From Hydrogenimonas sp. (lineage in GTDB: Bacteria; Campylobacterota; Campylobacteria; Campylobacterales; Hydrogenimonadaceae), in the NCBI RefSeq assembly GCF_029933015.1, contig NZ_JAOZOZ010000002.1, positions 17,127 through 44,852 of the forward strand: DNA of 27,726 nucleotides, given 5' to 3'. The stretch's first letter is position 1, and each line of letters begins with the position of its first letter. Below the pieces are notes generated by a model that was given only the letters and a program-made list of their open reading frames with translations, searched no databases and was not told where the DNA came from. Below, in pieces: positions 15,289 to 21,666 of the stretch. The translations under genes were made by a program, and so were the position numbers.

Positions 15289-16352
15289 ACAGTTTGCAGA
15301 AGCTCCATTTCATCGCCATGGACGAGACGGCGAAACAGGCGGTCGAAATGGCCAATCTGACAAAAAAAAGCGTGATCGTGGACGCGGGCGGGCTCTCCTC
15401 GGTCTTTACGGGTTCGCCCGGCGTCTCCGTCTTCGTCGTCTCCCACCTGGACGAAACCTTTGCCGATGCGGTTTCGGGTTTCAAAGGAAAAGGGATTCTG
15501 CTCTTTCCCGATCCGGGCGAGCGCACGCCGCTGATCGACAAGCTGCTGAAGACTCCGCTGGTGCTGATCCCGGTCAGGCTCGAATCTCTGGCGACACTCT
15601 CCTTCTCCCATGCGGTCAAAAGTGTCGAGAGGCTCTTCGTGGAGTCTTCCGATCAGGATTTCGAGCTGGGGGAGGAGGATCTTTTCGACGTTCTCAAACC
15701 CCATACGCTCCACCGCTTCTACTATACGGAAGGGCGGCAGCTTAAAGAAGCGGTGCTGCGGATGGCCCATCGTGTCCGGAGCGTCAGGCGCATCGAAAGC
15801 GTCGCCTACATCCTGGAAGTGCCGGCCAATACGGCCCTGTTCGCTCTGGACGAGGCGATCGACGTGCTCGAGATCGCCGTACCGCCCGAACAGCCCCTCT
15901 TTTTCGCCATTCGTTTCGTCAAGGGTGTCACCCACGTAAAAATCACGGCCTGCATCGCCGCACGGACCCATATGACCTCCGACATACAGAGCCGTATCGA
16001 CGCGCAGCCGACCTATCTGGGAAAGACGGCCGTCATCGTCGAGTATTTCGCCGACGGGAAGATCGACGAAAAGAGGATGGACGAACTCTGCCGGGAAAAC
16101 GGCATCGAACCCGAAGACGCCGACAGGCTCTACGATCTCTTCTATGTCAGAGCGGACGAGACGGCGGAGCTGATGCGCACGCTCAGGTCGGCCCGTTCCG
16201 AGGAGGAGCGGATCGAGGCGGTCGCCAGAGCCCTGGCGGACAACTTCATCGACGTCCGCATTCTCGAAGAGCTGGCCCACCTCTACCGCCTTCCTCCCGA
16301 TCGGATCATCGCCAGAGCGGGTGAGCTCCAGGCACCCCGCAAAGAGGGGTAG
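15285..16352 (+). CDS. Unknown operon protein, 355 aa, possible FtsZ C-domain-like fold
   Basis: I do not recognise this family. It is soluble, with no signal peptide or membrane segment. The stretch around residues 170-225 (ALFALDEAIDVLEIAVPP and later HVKITACIAAR) reads like the FtsZ C-terminal domain pattern LDEFETVGN...RVTVVATG. The tubulin signature GGGTGTG is absent; only VDAGGLSSVFTG is seen near residue 36, so GTP binding is doubtful. The last 130 residues are helical and charged. The gene starts by ATGA overlap with the UPF0104 gene, so it belongs to the glycosylation operon. The FtsZ link is a by-eye suggestion only. Confidence 0.7.
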   Translation: MNSLQKLHFIAMDETAKQAVEMANLTKKSVIVDAGGLSSVFTGSPGVSVFVVSHLDETFADAVSGFKGKGILLFPDPGERTPLIDKLLKTPLVLIPVRLESLATLSFSHAVKSVERLFVESSDQDFELGEEDLFDVLKPHTLHRFYYTEGRQLKEAVLRMAHRVRSVRRIESVAYILEVPANTALFALDEAIDVLEIAVPPEQPLFFAIRFVKGVTHVKITACIAARTHMTSDIQSRIDAQPTYLGKTAVIVEYFADGKIDEKRMDELCRENGIEPEDADRLYDLFYVRADETAELMRTLRSARSEEERIEAVARALADNFIDVRILEELAHLYRLPPDRIIARAGELQAPRKEG

Positions 16353-16359
16353 GGAAGCG

Positions 16360-16812
16360 GTGAAAAAGAGTGCGGGGATTCTCCCGTTCCGTCGGTCGAA
16401 AGGAGAGACGGAACTCTACCTGATCCACATGGGCGGTCCCTTCTGGCGCAACAGAAAGAGAGCCTGGAGCATCGTCAAAGGGGAGATTGAAGAGGGAGAA
16501 GACCCCCTCTCCGCGGCTCTGAGAGAGTTCGAAGAGGAGACGGGTGCTGCGATCGAGGGAGAGTTTCTGCCTCTGGGAGAGGTGAAGAGCTCCAACAAGA
16601 TCATCCGGGCCTGGGCCGTGGAGGCCGAGCCCCCTACCAGGATCCGTTCCAACACATTCGAGATCGAGTGGCCTCCGAAATCGGGAAAGAGGGAGAGATT
16701 TCCCGAAGCCGACCGGGCGGCCTGGTTTACGCCCAGGGAGGCGAAAGAGGTGATCGTCAAGTCCCAGATTCCCCTGATCGAACGTCTCGAGGAGCTTCTT
16801 CGAAAAAACTAA
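16360..16812 (+). CDS. Nudix hydrolase (150 aa)
   Basis: A Nudix-fold pyrophosphohydrolase. The Nudix box is complete at about 41-63: G-EIEEG-E-DPLSAAL-R-E-F-E-E-E-T-G-A. The block AWSIVKGE before it recalls the diadenosine polyphosphate hydrolase-like group, but the substrate cannot be read from the sequence. I chose GTG 16360 with GTAGGGAAG upstream; a longer frame from 16321 would overlap the previous gene and lacks a ribosome site. The gap to the 355-aa gene is seven bases, so it is probably the last gene of that operon. Confidence 0.85.
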   Translation: MKKSAGILPFRRSKGETELYLIHMGGPFWRNRKRAWSIVKGEIEEGEDPLSAALREFEEETGAAIEGEFLPLGEVKSSNKIIRAWAVEAEPPTRIRSNTFEIEWPPKSGKRERFPEADRAAWFTPREAKEVIVKSQIPLIERLEELLRKN

Positions 16813-16847
16813 TGGCCGAACGAAAGTCTTTTTCAAAACTAAGAGTC

Positions 16848-16853
16848 TATAAT
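16848..16853 (+). promoter_or_regulatory. -10 for the 16885 lipoprotein gene
   Basis: TATAAT at 16848-16853 after AAGAGTC, about 31 bases before the ATG. Confidence 0.5.
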
Positions 16854-16884
16854 ACTTCCCAAAATATCGACAAGGAAAACAGAA

Positions 16885-17409
16885 ATGAAAACGAAACTCA
16901 TGGCGGCGCTGTTCGGCGCGGTACTGCTGTTTGGCGGATGCAGCAACAAAGTGGAGGAGAAACCGGTCATCGAAGTCAAAGAGGGCAAAATCGCCCCGGC
17001 CATCGAGATCGGCAAACCTTTCGTATCGGGAACCCTCAAGGACCAGTTCGACAGAGAGGGAAGCGTGACAGACGAGACCGAAAAGGTGATCATGGTCTTC
17101 GGCAAGGCGACCGGGCACCTGGTCAAGGAGTATCTCAACACCAAGCCCAACGACTATCTCGACAGGAAGCATGTCGTCTTCATCGCCGACGTCAGCGGCA
17201 TGCCGTCGATGATTCTCAAATACATCGCGCTGCCCGATCTGCAGAAACACAAGTACTCGATCTTTCTGATCCGTGAAAAAGAGGCTTCGAAGAAGTTCCG
17301 CAACGACAAATACAAAGACTACATCATGGTGATCGACCTCGACGACGGCAATGTCGAAGAGGTCGAATTCGTCACGACTGCCAAAGACCTCGAAGAGGCT
17401 ATCGACTAA
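16885..17409 (+). CDS. Lipoprotein, possibly thioredoxin-fold-like
   Basis: A 174-aa predicted lipoprotein with the lipobox L-F-G-G-C and Cys19. The mature part alternates beta and helix in thioredoxin-like order (GKPFVSGTLKDQFDREG, KVIMVFGKATGHLV, HVVFIADVSGMPSM, YSIFLIREKEAS, YIMVIDLDDG), but it has no CxxC redox pair, so a disulfide role is unlikely. It might be a periplasmic ligand-binding or partner protein. A good TATAAT lies upstream, and a short CCCGC/GCGGG hairpin (17414-17432) follows the stop without a clear T tract. The function is unknown. Confidence 0.75.
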   Translation: MKTKLMAALFGAVLLFGGCSNKVEEKPVIEVKEGKIAPAIEIGKPFVSGTLKDQFDREGSVTDETEKVIMVFGKATGHLVKEYLNTKPNDYLDRKHVVFIADVSGMPSMILKYIALPDLQKHKYSIFLIREKEASKKFRNDKYKDYIMVIDLDDGNVEEVEFVTTAKDLEEAID

Positions 17410-17499
17410 ATCTCCCGCGTGCCCCCAGCGGGTACGCATCCCGACCTCGTTTTCCTCTTCCGTTTTCATCTTTTAAGAATAGAGCCGATAGAATGGTTC

Positions 17500-17943
17500 A
17501 TGGCAACCATCATTCTCACCACTTTTTTGACGGGTATCCTTTTTGGCGTTTTTCGCTACTGGGTCGGATTTTTCGTGCTGGGGCACGCCTTTTTCGCGCC
17601 ACTGGCAGCGATGTGGCTCGCATCCCGTTTCTATACCGCTTCCGAGCCTTTCAGGATGCGTGACGGCCTGCTTGTCATCACGGTACTGCTGATCGGCGAG
17701 ATGTTGGGTTTTGGCCTCTCCCAGCCCTGGTTCGATCCCCACGGCTGGTTTTTGAGGGTGCTCGACGGCGATACGGCCGAGCATATCTTCGGCATCGCCC
17801 TGATCGGCGGCGCGGTAGGGCGGGACTTCGCGATGGGCGTGGAAGGGGGATGGTGGGCGTTTTTCAACCTGCTCGATCTCTTTTTCCTCTTTCTCTTCAC
17901 GATGTTCGGGCTCAACTCCTTCGTCTACAGGGAGAAAAGGTGA
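17500..17943 (+). CDS. Small polytopic membrane protein (147 aa)
   Basis: I do not recognise it. About four hydrophobic segments (3-20, 25-42, 60-78, 120-140) predict an inner-membrane protein rich in Phe and Trp (GGWWAFFNLLDLFFLFLF). I chose ATG 17500, which opens the first membrane segment. The frame extends upstream to 17419 but that part is not hydrophobic, and no strong ribosome site supports either start. Its stop overlaps the GTG of the TPR gene, so the two are coupled. Confidence 0.65.
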   Translation: MATIILTTFLTGILFGVFRYWVGFFVLGHAFFAPLAAMWLASRFYTASEPFRMRDGLLVITVLLIGEMLGFGLSQPWFDPHGWFLRVLDGDTAEHIFGIALIGGAVGRDFAMGVEGGWWAFFNLLDLFFLFLFTMFGLNSFVYREKR

Positions 17944-18650
17944 AATCGCTGCTTAAAACCGTCCGCACCGTGACACTGGCGGTCGCTTTGGTTTCGCTCG
18001 TTTTCTATCTGGGAGGATCCGATCCGAAAGCGGAACTGGCGACGGCGGAGTACGCCTACCGCCACTACGATTACGACCAGGCGATACGGTTCGCCCGCAG
18101 GGCGGCTCTGATGAGCGATGGAAAAAGTGAGGCAAAAGCGTGGCTCGTGGCCGCCGAGGCCGCACGGAAGATGGAGCATCCCGAGGCGGCTTTGAAGTAC
18201 CTGAACAGGGCGATCGGTGTCTGGCCCGACTGTGGACGGTGCTATCTGAAGCGCGGGGAGCTTCATTACGCCCAGAAAGCCTACGATCGCTCCATCGAAG
18301 ATTTCAACCGAGCTTTCGAAAGGATCGGTGCCTTTTCACCGCAAGAAGCTGCGAAATACAGCGCCAGGCGGGCGGTGGCCTATCTGCGGCTGGGAAAGGT
18401 CGAAGAAGGGTGCAGGGATGGTGAATTCGCGATCAGAAGTGACGATTCCTCGCCTCTGGCACATTTCGCCGAAGCGATCTGCCTGTACGAACGGGACGAT
18501 TTGGAAAAAGCGGCGAAGAGTGCCGAAAGAGCCTACAATCTCGGTATGGCATACCCCTTTTTCTTTACGAAAGAGCGGGAAGAGGCCGGGGAGGATTGGC
18601 TGAAAGTCTATACCGCTTTGACACTGGAAGCGGCGCGAAATCGGCGTTAG
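17940..18650 (+). CDS. Membrane-anchored TPR protein
   Basis: A 236-aa protein with an N-terminal hydrophobic segment (about 7-25) that should act as a signal anchor, followed by TPR-type units: AEYAYRHYDYDQAIRFARRAA, EAALKYLNRAIGVWPDCGRCYLKRGEL, then AYDRSIEDFNRAF and AVAYLRLGKVEEG. It probably mediates protein contacts in the periplasm or at the membrane. The start GTG 17940 shares four bases with the stop of the membrane protein gene (GTGA), a firm sign of coupling. The partner is unknown. Confidence 0.78.
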   Translation: MKSLLKTVRTVTLAVALVSLVFYLGGSDPKAELATAEYAYRHYDYDQAIRFARRAALMSDGKSEAKAWLVAAEAARKMEHPEAALKYLNRAIGVWPDCGRCYLKRGELHYAQKAYDRSIEDFNRAFERIGAFSPQEAAKYSARRAVAYLRLGKVEEGCRDGEFAIRSDDSSPLAHFAEAICLYERDDLEKAAKSAERAYNLGMAYPFFFTKEREEAGEDWLKVYTALTLEAARNRR

Positions 18651-18653
18651 AGT

Positions 18654-19577
18654 CTATATCCGTATCTCCATAAAGTCGTAAGCGATCTCTACTTCATCGG
18701 TAAAATACTTTTTCGCCTCTTCCAGAAGTTCCGAAATCCTGCCGTTTTTGTCGTATCTTGGACTGATATGGGTTAATATGAGGTGTTTTGTGCCCATTTT
18801 TTGTGCCGCCTGCGCCAGCTGTTTGGCTGTCGTGTGTCTGAACTTCCGGGGCAGATTTTCGAAATCTTTCTGCGTATAGGTCGCTTCGTGGATCATCAGG
18901 TCGAAAGGGGCGTAGGGGGCGAAGAGCATCGGATCGTCGTTGTCGCCACCGATGGCGATCTTTTTGCCCGGGATGGAGGGACCGACCAGGCTATTTCCCT
19001 CGATGGAGCGGCCATCGGGCAGGGTGATCCTTTCTCCCTTTTTGAGTCTGGCGTAGAGCGGTCCCTCCGGGATGCCGAGCTTTTTCGCCTTTTTTATGTC
19101 GAAGTGCCCCGGTTTTTCGTCGAAAGAGAGCACGAACCCGTAGGAGACGATGGAGTGGGAGAGGGCGACCGTGTCGATCCTGAATCCCTCGTATCTCAGT
19201 ACGGTGCCTTCGGAGATTTCGAAAACCTTCAGATCGAAAGGAAGATTGAGCTGGGAGAGGCGCATGACGGTTTCGAGCATCTGTCGTATTCCCGCCGGAC
19301 CGTAGATCTCCAGCGGGGACTCGGCGCGGGTCATGCCCCGGGATGCCAGAAGGCCGAAGAGCCCGTAGACATGGTCGCCGTGCAGATGGGTGATGAAGAT
19401 GCGGGAGAGATTGTAGACGCTCAAAGATGTTTTCATGATCTGGTGCTGCGTCCCTTCGCCACAGTCGAAAAGCATCCACTCTTTCGTGTTTTCCAGCTGC
19501 AGTGCCAGAGCCGAGACGTTGCGGCTACGGGTCGGAACCCCCGCCGACGTCCCCAGAAATATCAATCTATGCGCCAT
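18654..19577 (-). CDS. rnz: Ribonuclease Z
   Basis: A 307-aa metallo-beta-lactamase-fold endonuclease that trims the 3' trailer of tRNA precursors. The zinc motif THLHGDH lies at about 63-69. The N-terminus FLGTSAGVPTRSRN and the block LFDCGEGTQHQIM are typical of RNase Z, as are LMIHEATY and ILTHISPRY. The Asp ligand is in the GGDNDD block. The ATG follows GGAGGG. It lies 23 bases after the xerH stop, so the two are probably one operon. Confidence 0.95.
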   Translation of the reverse strand: MAHRLIFLGTSAGVPTRSRNVSALALQLENTKEWMLFDCGEGTQHQIMKTSLSVYNLSRIFITHLHGDHVYGLFGLLASRGMTRAESPLEIYGPAGIRQMLETVMRLSQLNLPFDLKVFEISEGTVLRYEGFRIDTVALSHSIVSYGFVLSFDEKPGHFDIKKAKKLGIPEGPLYARLKKGERITLPDGRSIEGNSLVGPSIPGKKIAIGGDNDDPMLFAPYAPFDLMIHEATYTQKDFENLPRKFRHTTAKQLAQAAQKMGTKHLILTHISPRYDKNGRISELLEEAKKYFTDEVEIAYDFMEIRI

Positions 19578-19600
19578 TTATTACCCTCCAATCTTCATTA

Positions 19601-20680
19601 TCAATGCCCGCCCCCGGCGGCGATGTCGTCCATGACGCCCGCCGCTTCCTTCAGACGCTCTTTGTCGAAGTGGGTGTAGATGCGGGAGGTGTCGAGGCTG
19701 GCGTGTCCCAGGGCCTCCTGGACCAGTACCAGGTCCTTCTTTTTCAGATAGAGCATCGTCGCGAAGGTATGGCGCAGCATATGGGCGCCGTTTTTCTCCT
19801 TTCGGATGCCGGCCTGCATCAGGATCTTTTCGACGATGCGGCTGACGTAGGCCTGGGTGAGGGGAGTGCCTTTCTTGTTGCAAAAGAGCAGATCCCCTTC
19901 GCAGTTTCTCAGCAGTAGCCACTCCTGCAGATATTGTTTGATATGGGATTGTCGTATCATGACGACACGGGCCTTGTTGCCTTTGCCGACGATGCGTATC
20001 AGATAGACGTCGCCCTCGGGGATCAGATCCTTGGTCTTCAGCTGCAGCGCTTCGCCGACCCGGATGCCGGTGAAGAGGATCAGCTTGATCAAAAGACGGT
20101 TGCGGGCCGCCACGGCGCTTTGGAACGGATGGGTTTCGATCGCTTCGATGAAGCGCTCCACCTCGGCCTCCTGCATGAAAGAGGGGAGTTTGGTCCCCCT
20201 TTTGCCGGCAAGACCGCCCCAGTTTTTGAGTGTGATGCCGTAATGGTACGCCTTGCCGTCCTCTTCGCCGTTTTGTTTGTCGATATAGCCGAAGAAGTTG
20301 ATCATCGCGATGCGGTAGTTCTTTTTGGTCGCGTCGGAGAGTCCGGCCGTGGCGCTGGCCAGAAAGTCGCTGATCAGCTCCTCGTCGATCTCTTTCATAC
20401 TGGCAAGCCCAAGGGCCGTCAGATAGCCGTAGAGCTTCTCCAGGGGCTTGTAATAGGTATTGATACCGATCAGACCCGCGTTGCGCGCCTCTTTGGCCAG
20501 ACGGGTGAGGGTGGCGATATCCCCGACGCCGGTGCGAAGCGCACCGATGATGCGTGCCAGGGCATCGGGATCTTTGACCTGACGGTTGGAGAGCGAGTTT
20601 AGCTTGGAGTGCATATAGCGGCCGATCCAGAAAAGCAGCGTCTTGTCGAACGAGTTTTCGAAATCCAACGGATATCTCAT
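19601..20680 (-). CDS. xerH: Tyrosine recombinase XerH
   Basis: A 359-aa site-specific recombinase that resolves chromosome dimers at dif. Campylobacterota use this single enzyme in place of XerC/XerD. The catalytic set is complete: Arg207 (TGIRVGEAL), Lys233 (GKGNKAR), His300 and Arg303 (HMLRHTFA), His326 (LGHASLDTSR) and Tyr335 (IYTHF). An N-terminal core-binding domain covers about 1-160. A phage integrase is less likely, given the family match and the rnz partner. FtsK stimulates XerH in Helicobacter; that is family knowledge. A dif-like site lies about 160 bases upstream. Confidence 0.92.
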   Translation of the reverse strand: MRYPLDFENSFDKTLLFWIGRYMHSKLNSLSNRQVKDPDALARIIGALRTGVGDIATLTRLAKEARNAGLIGINTYYKPLEKLYGYLTALGLASMKEIDEELISDFLASATAGLSDATKKNYRIAMINFFGYIDKQNGEEDGKAYHYGITLKNWGGLAGKRGTKLPSFMQEAEVERFIEAIETHPFQSAVAARNRLLIKLILFTGIRVGEALQLKTKDLIPEGDVYLIRIVGKGNKARVVMIRQSHIKQYLQEWLLLRNCEGDLLFCNKKGTPLTQAYVSRIVEKILMQAGIRKEKNGAHMLRHTFATMLYLKKKDLVLVQEALGHASLDTSRIYTHFDKERLKEAAGVMDDIAAGGGH

Positions 20681-20701
20681 AGCATTTTACCTTTTGGTTG
20701 C

Positions 20702-20721
20702 ATACACAGAAAAGTGTGTAT
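20702..20721. repeat. Hairpin ATACACA / TGTGTAT in the xerH leader
   Basis: A 7-bp stem (20702-20708 and 20715-20721) with a 6-base A-rich loop. Confidence 0.55.
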
Positions 20722-20728
20722 CGCTTCC

Positions 20729-20780
20729 CGGTTCGCGATGAGCGAACCGAAGCCACGCCAGCGTGACGGGCACGCTGGCG
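20729..20780. repeat. Two strong GC-rich hairpins upstream of xerH
   Basis: The first is an 8-bp stem CGGTTCGC/GCGAACCG (20729-20749) with loop GATGA. The second is a 10-bp stem CGCCAGCGTG/CACGCTGGCG (20756-20780) with loop ACGGG. A weaker CGGC/GCCG stem within matching CCC and GGG follows at about 20804-20826. No open frame here is convincing; the shape recalls REP-like intergenic elements. Confidence 0.55.
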
Positions 20781-20840
20781 AAGCGGACGCAGAGTCATCG
20801 TAGCCCCGGCGGCTTTGCCGATGGGGGTGTACAGTTTAAA

Positions 20841-20868
20841 AGTATTGAAAACTATAATTTTCAAACTA
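20841..20868. other. difH: Candidate dif (XerH) recombination site
   Basis: AGTATTGAAAA, a 6-base centre CTATAA, then TTTTCAAACTA. The inner seven bases of the two arms are perfect inverted repeats (TTGAAAA/TTTTCAA). The 11-6-11 layout is that of a dif site. The core resembles, from memory, the streptococcal dif of the single-recombinase XerS system. It lies next to xerH. Promoter use of the A+T-rich stretch cannot be excluded. Confidence 0.55.
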
Positions 20869-20910
20869 TATTTTATCCACTCTTCCATTAGGAAAATCTT
20901 TGAAAATACG

Positions 20911-21016
20911 ATATGAACGACTGTTCTTGACGAGAGTCAGGAAGTATTAACGTATGTTCATGTATCATTTCTCGAAAAGAACGGTCGTTCATATATGTAT
21001 GAACAGCCGTTAATAT
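20911..21016. promoter_or_regulatory. Repeated TetR-type operators upstream of the tetR gene
   Basis: Three related boxes are seen: 20911-20928 (ATATGAACGACTGTTCTT), 20977-20994 in the opposite orientation with one mismatch to the first, and 20998-21013 (TATGAACAGCCGTTAA). Each box contains a GAAC-N4-GTT(C) dyad. Boxes two and three also form a 32-bp imperfect palindrome (20980-21011). They cover a possible TTCATA -35 (20988) and TAATAT -10 (21011), which suggests autorepression. Confidence 0.65.
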
Positions 21017-21048
21017 CATAAAAGCCCGTAAACAAGGAGTTTGAAGCC

Positions 21049-21645
21049 ATGCCGAAACAGGTGAACACCAAGCAGAAAATCATCGAAGCGGCGATCGATC
21101 TGATCGCGAAATATGGTTACAGAGGTGCCTCCGTGAGGAAAATCGCGGCCGAAGTGGGTATCAGGGAGAGCGCCATCTACAACCACTTCAAAAACAAGGA
21201 GGAGATTCTCAAACAGATCATCGCGGAGATCTTCGTGACCCCTTTCGAGTTCAAAAACGTGGAGGAAAAAGCCAAACGGGGCAAATCTTTTCTAAGAGAG
21301 TTCGTCGTGGCCTACAAGCTGATCACGTTCGACAAGAAGAAGGAAAAACTCTTCCGGGTACTGGTGATCGAGCTCTTTCAGAACGCGGCTTTGAGAGAGA
21401 GTTTTCTGCAGGAGTTTCATCAAAAAGACATCCAGCAGATATCTCAGGCTTTTTTCATCATGATGCAAAACGGCCTGATCAGATCGGGCGATCCGATGTT
21501 CATGGCCCAGGAGTTTCTCGCTCCCCTCTTCTACATCCGGCTGCAGGTTTCGCTGCTGCGTATCGACGGCAAACCGACCACGCCGGTTTCGACACAGTTC
21601 GAAAAGCATGTCGATTTCTTCTGGGAGTCGGTCTCTTTGCAGTGA
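21049..21645 (+). CDS. TetR/AcrR-family transcriptional regulator
   Basis: A 198-aa one-component regulator. The N-terminal DNA-binding domain is clear at about 8-55 (IIEAAIDLIAKYGYRGASVRKIAAEVGIRESAIYNHFKNKEEIL). The C-terminal ligand domain is helical and not assigned to a ligand. AAGGAG lies 10 bases before the ATG. Multiple TGAACG-type boxes upstream suggest it represses itself. No efflux pump or other usual target lies next to it, so its regulon is elsewhere or includes the divergent xerH. It converges with the LapD-like gene. Confidence 0.9.
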   Translation: MPKQVNTKQKIIEAAIDLIAKYGYRGASVRKIAAEVGIRESAIYNHFKNKEEILKQIIAEIFVTPFEFKNVEEKAKRGKSFLREFVVAYKLITFDKKKEKLFRVLVIELFQNAALRESFLQEFHQKDIQQISQAFFIMMQNGLIRSGDPMFMAQEFLAPLFYIRLQVSLLRIDGKPTTPVSTQFEKHVDFFWESVSLQ

Positions 21646-21666
21646 CGCGGACGCCCGGAAGCGTCA
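21643..21666. terminator. Palindrome linking the tetR and LapD-like stop codons
   Basis: TGACGC (21643-21648) and GCGTCA (21661-21666) enclose a 12-base loop. The TGA stop of each gene is part of its arm. No U tract follows. Confidence 0.35.

Noticed and set aside
19601..20680. Possibility that the recombinase marks a prophage or integrative element
   Set aside because: The sequence matches XerH, sits with rnz, and no phage, transfer or attachment-site duplication is visible around it.
19581..20888. 435-codon frame on the - strand covering xerH
   Set aside because: It is the shadow of xerH in another frame, low in complexity and Arg/Gly-rich, and its upstream part crosses the hairpin cluster and the dif-like site.
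20681..21048. Search for a tRNA or CRISPR array in the longest gene-free stretch
   Set aside because: No cloverleaf or regularly spaced identical repeats were found; the inverted repeats fit hairpins and TetR operators instead.
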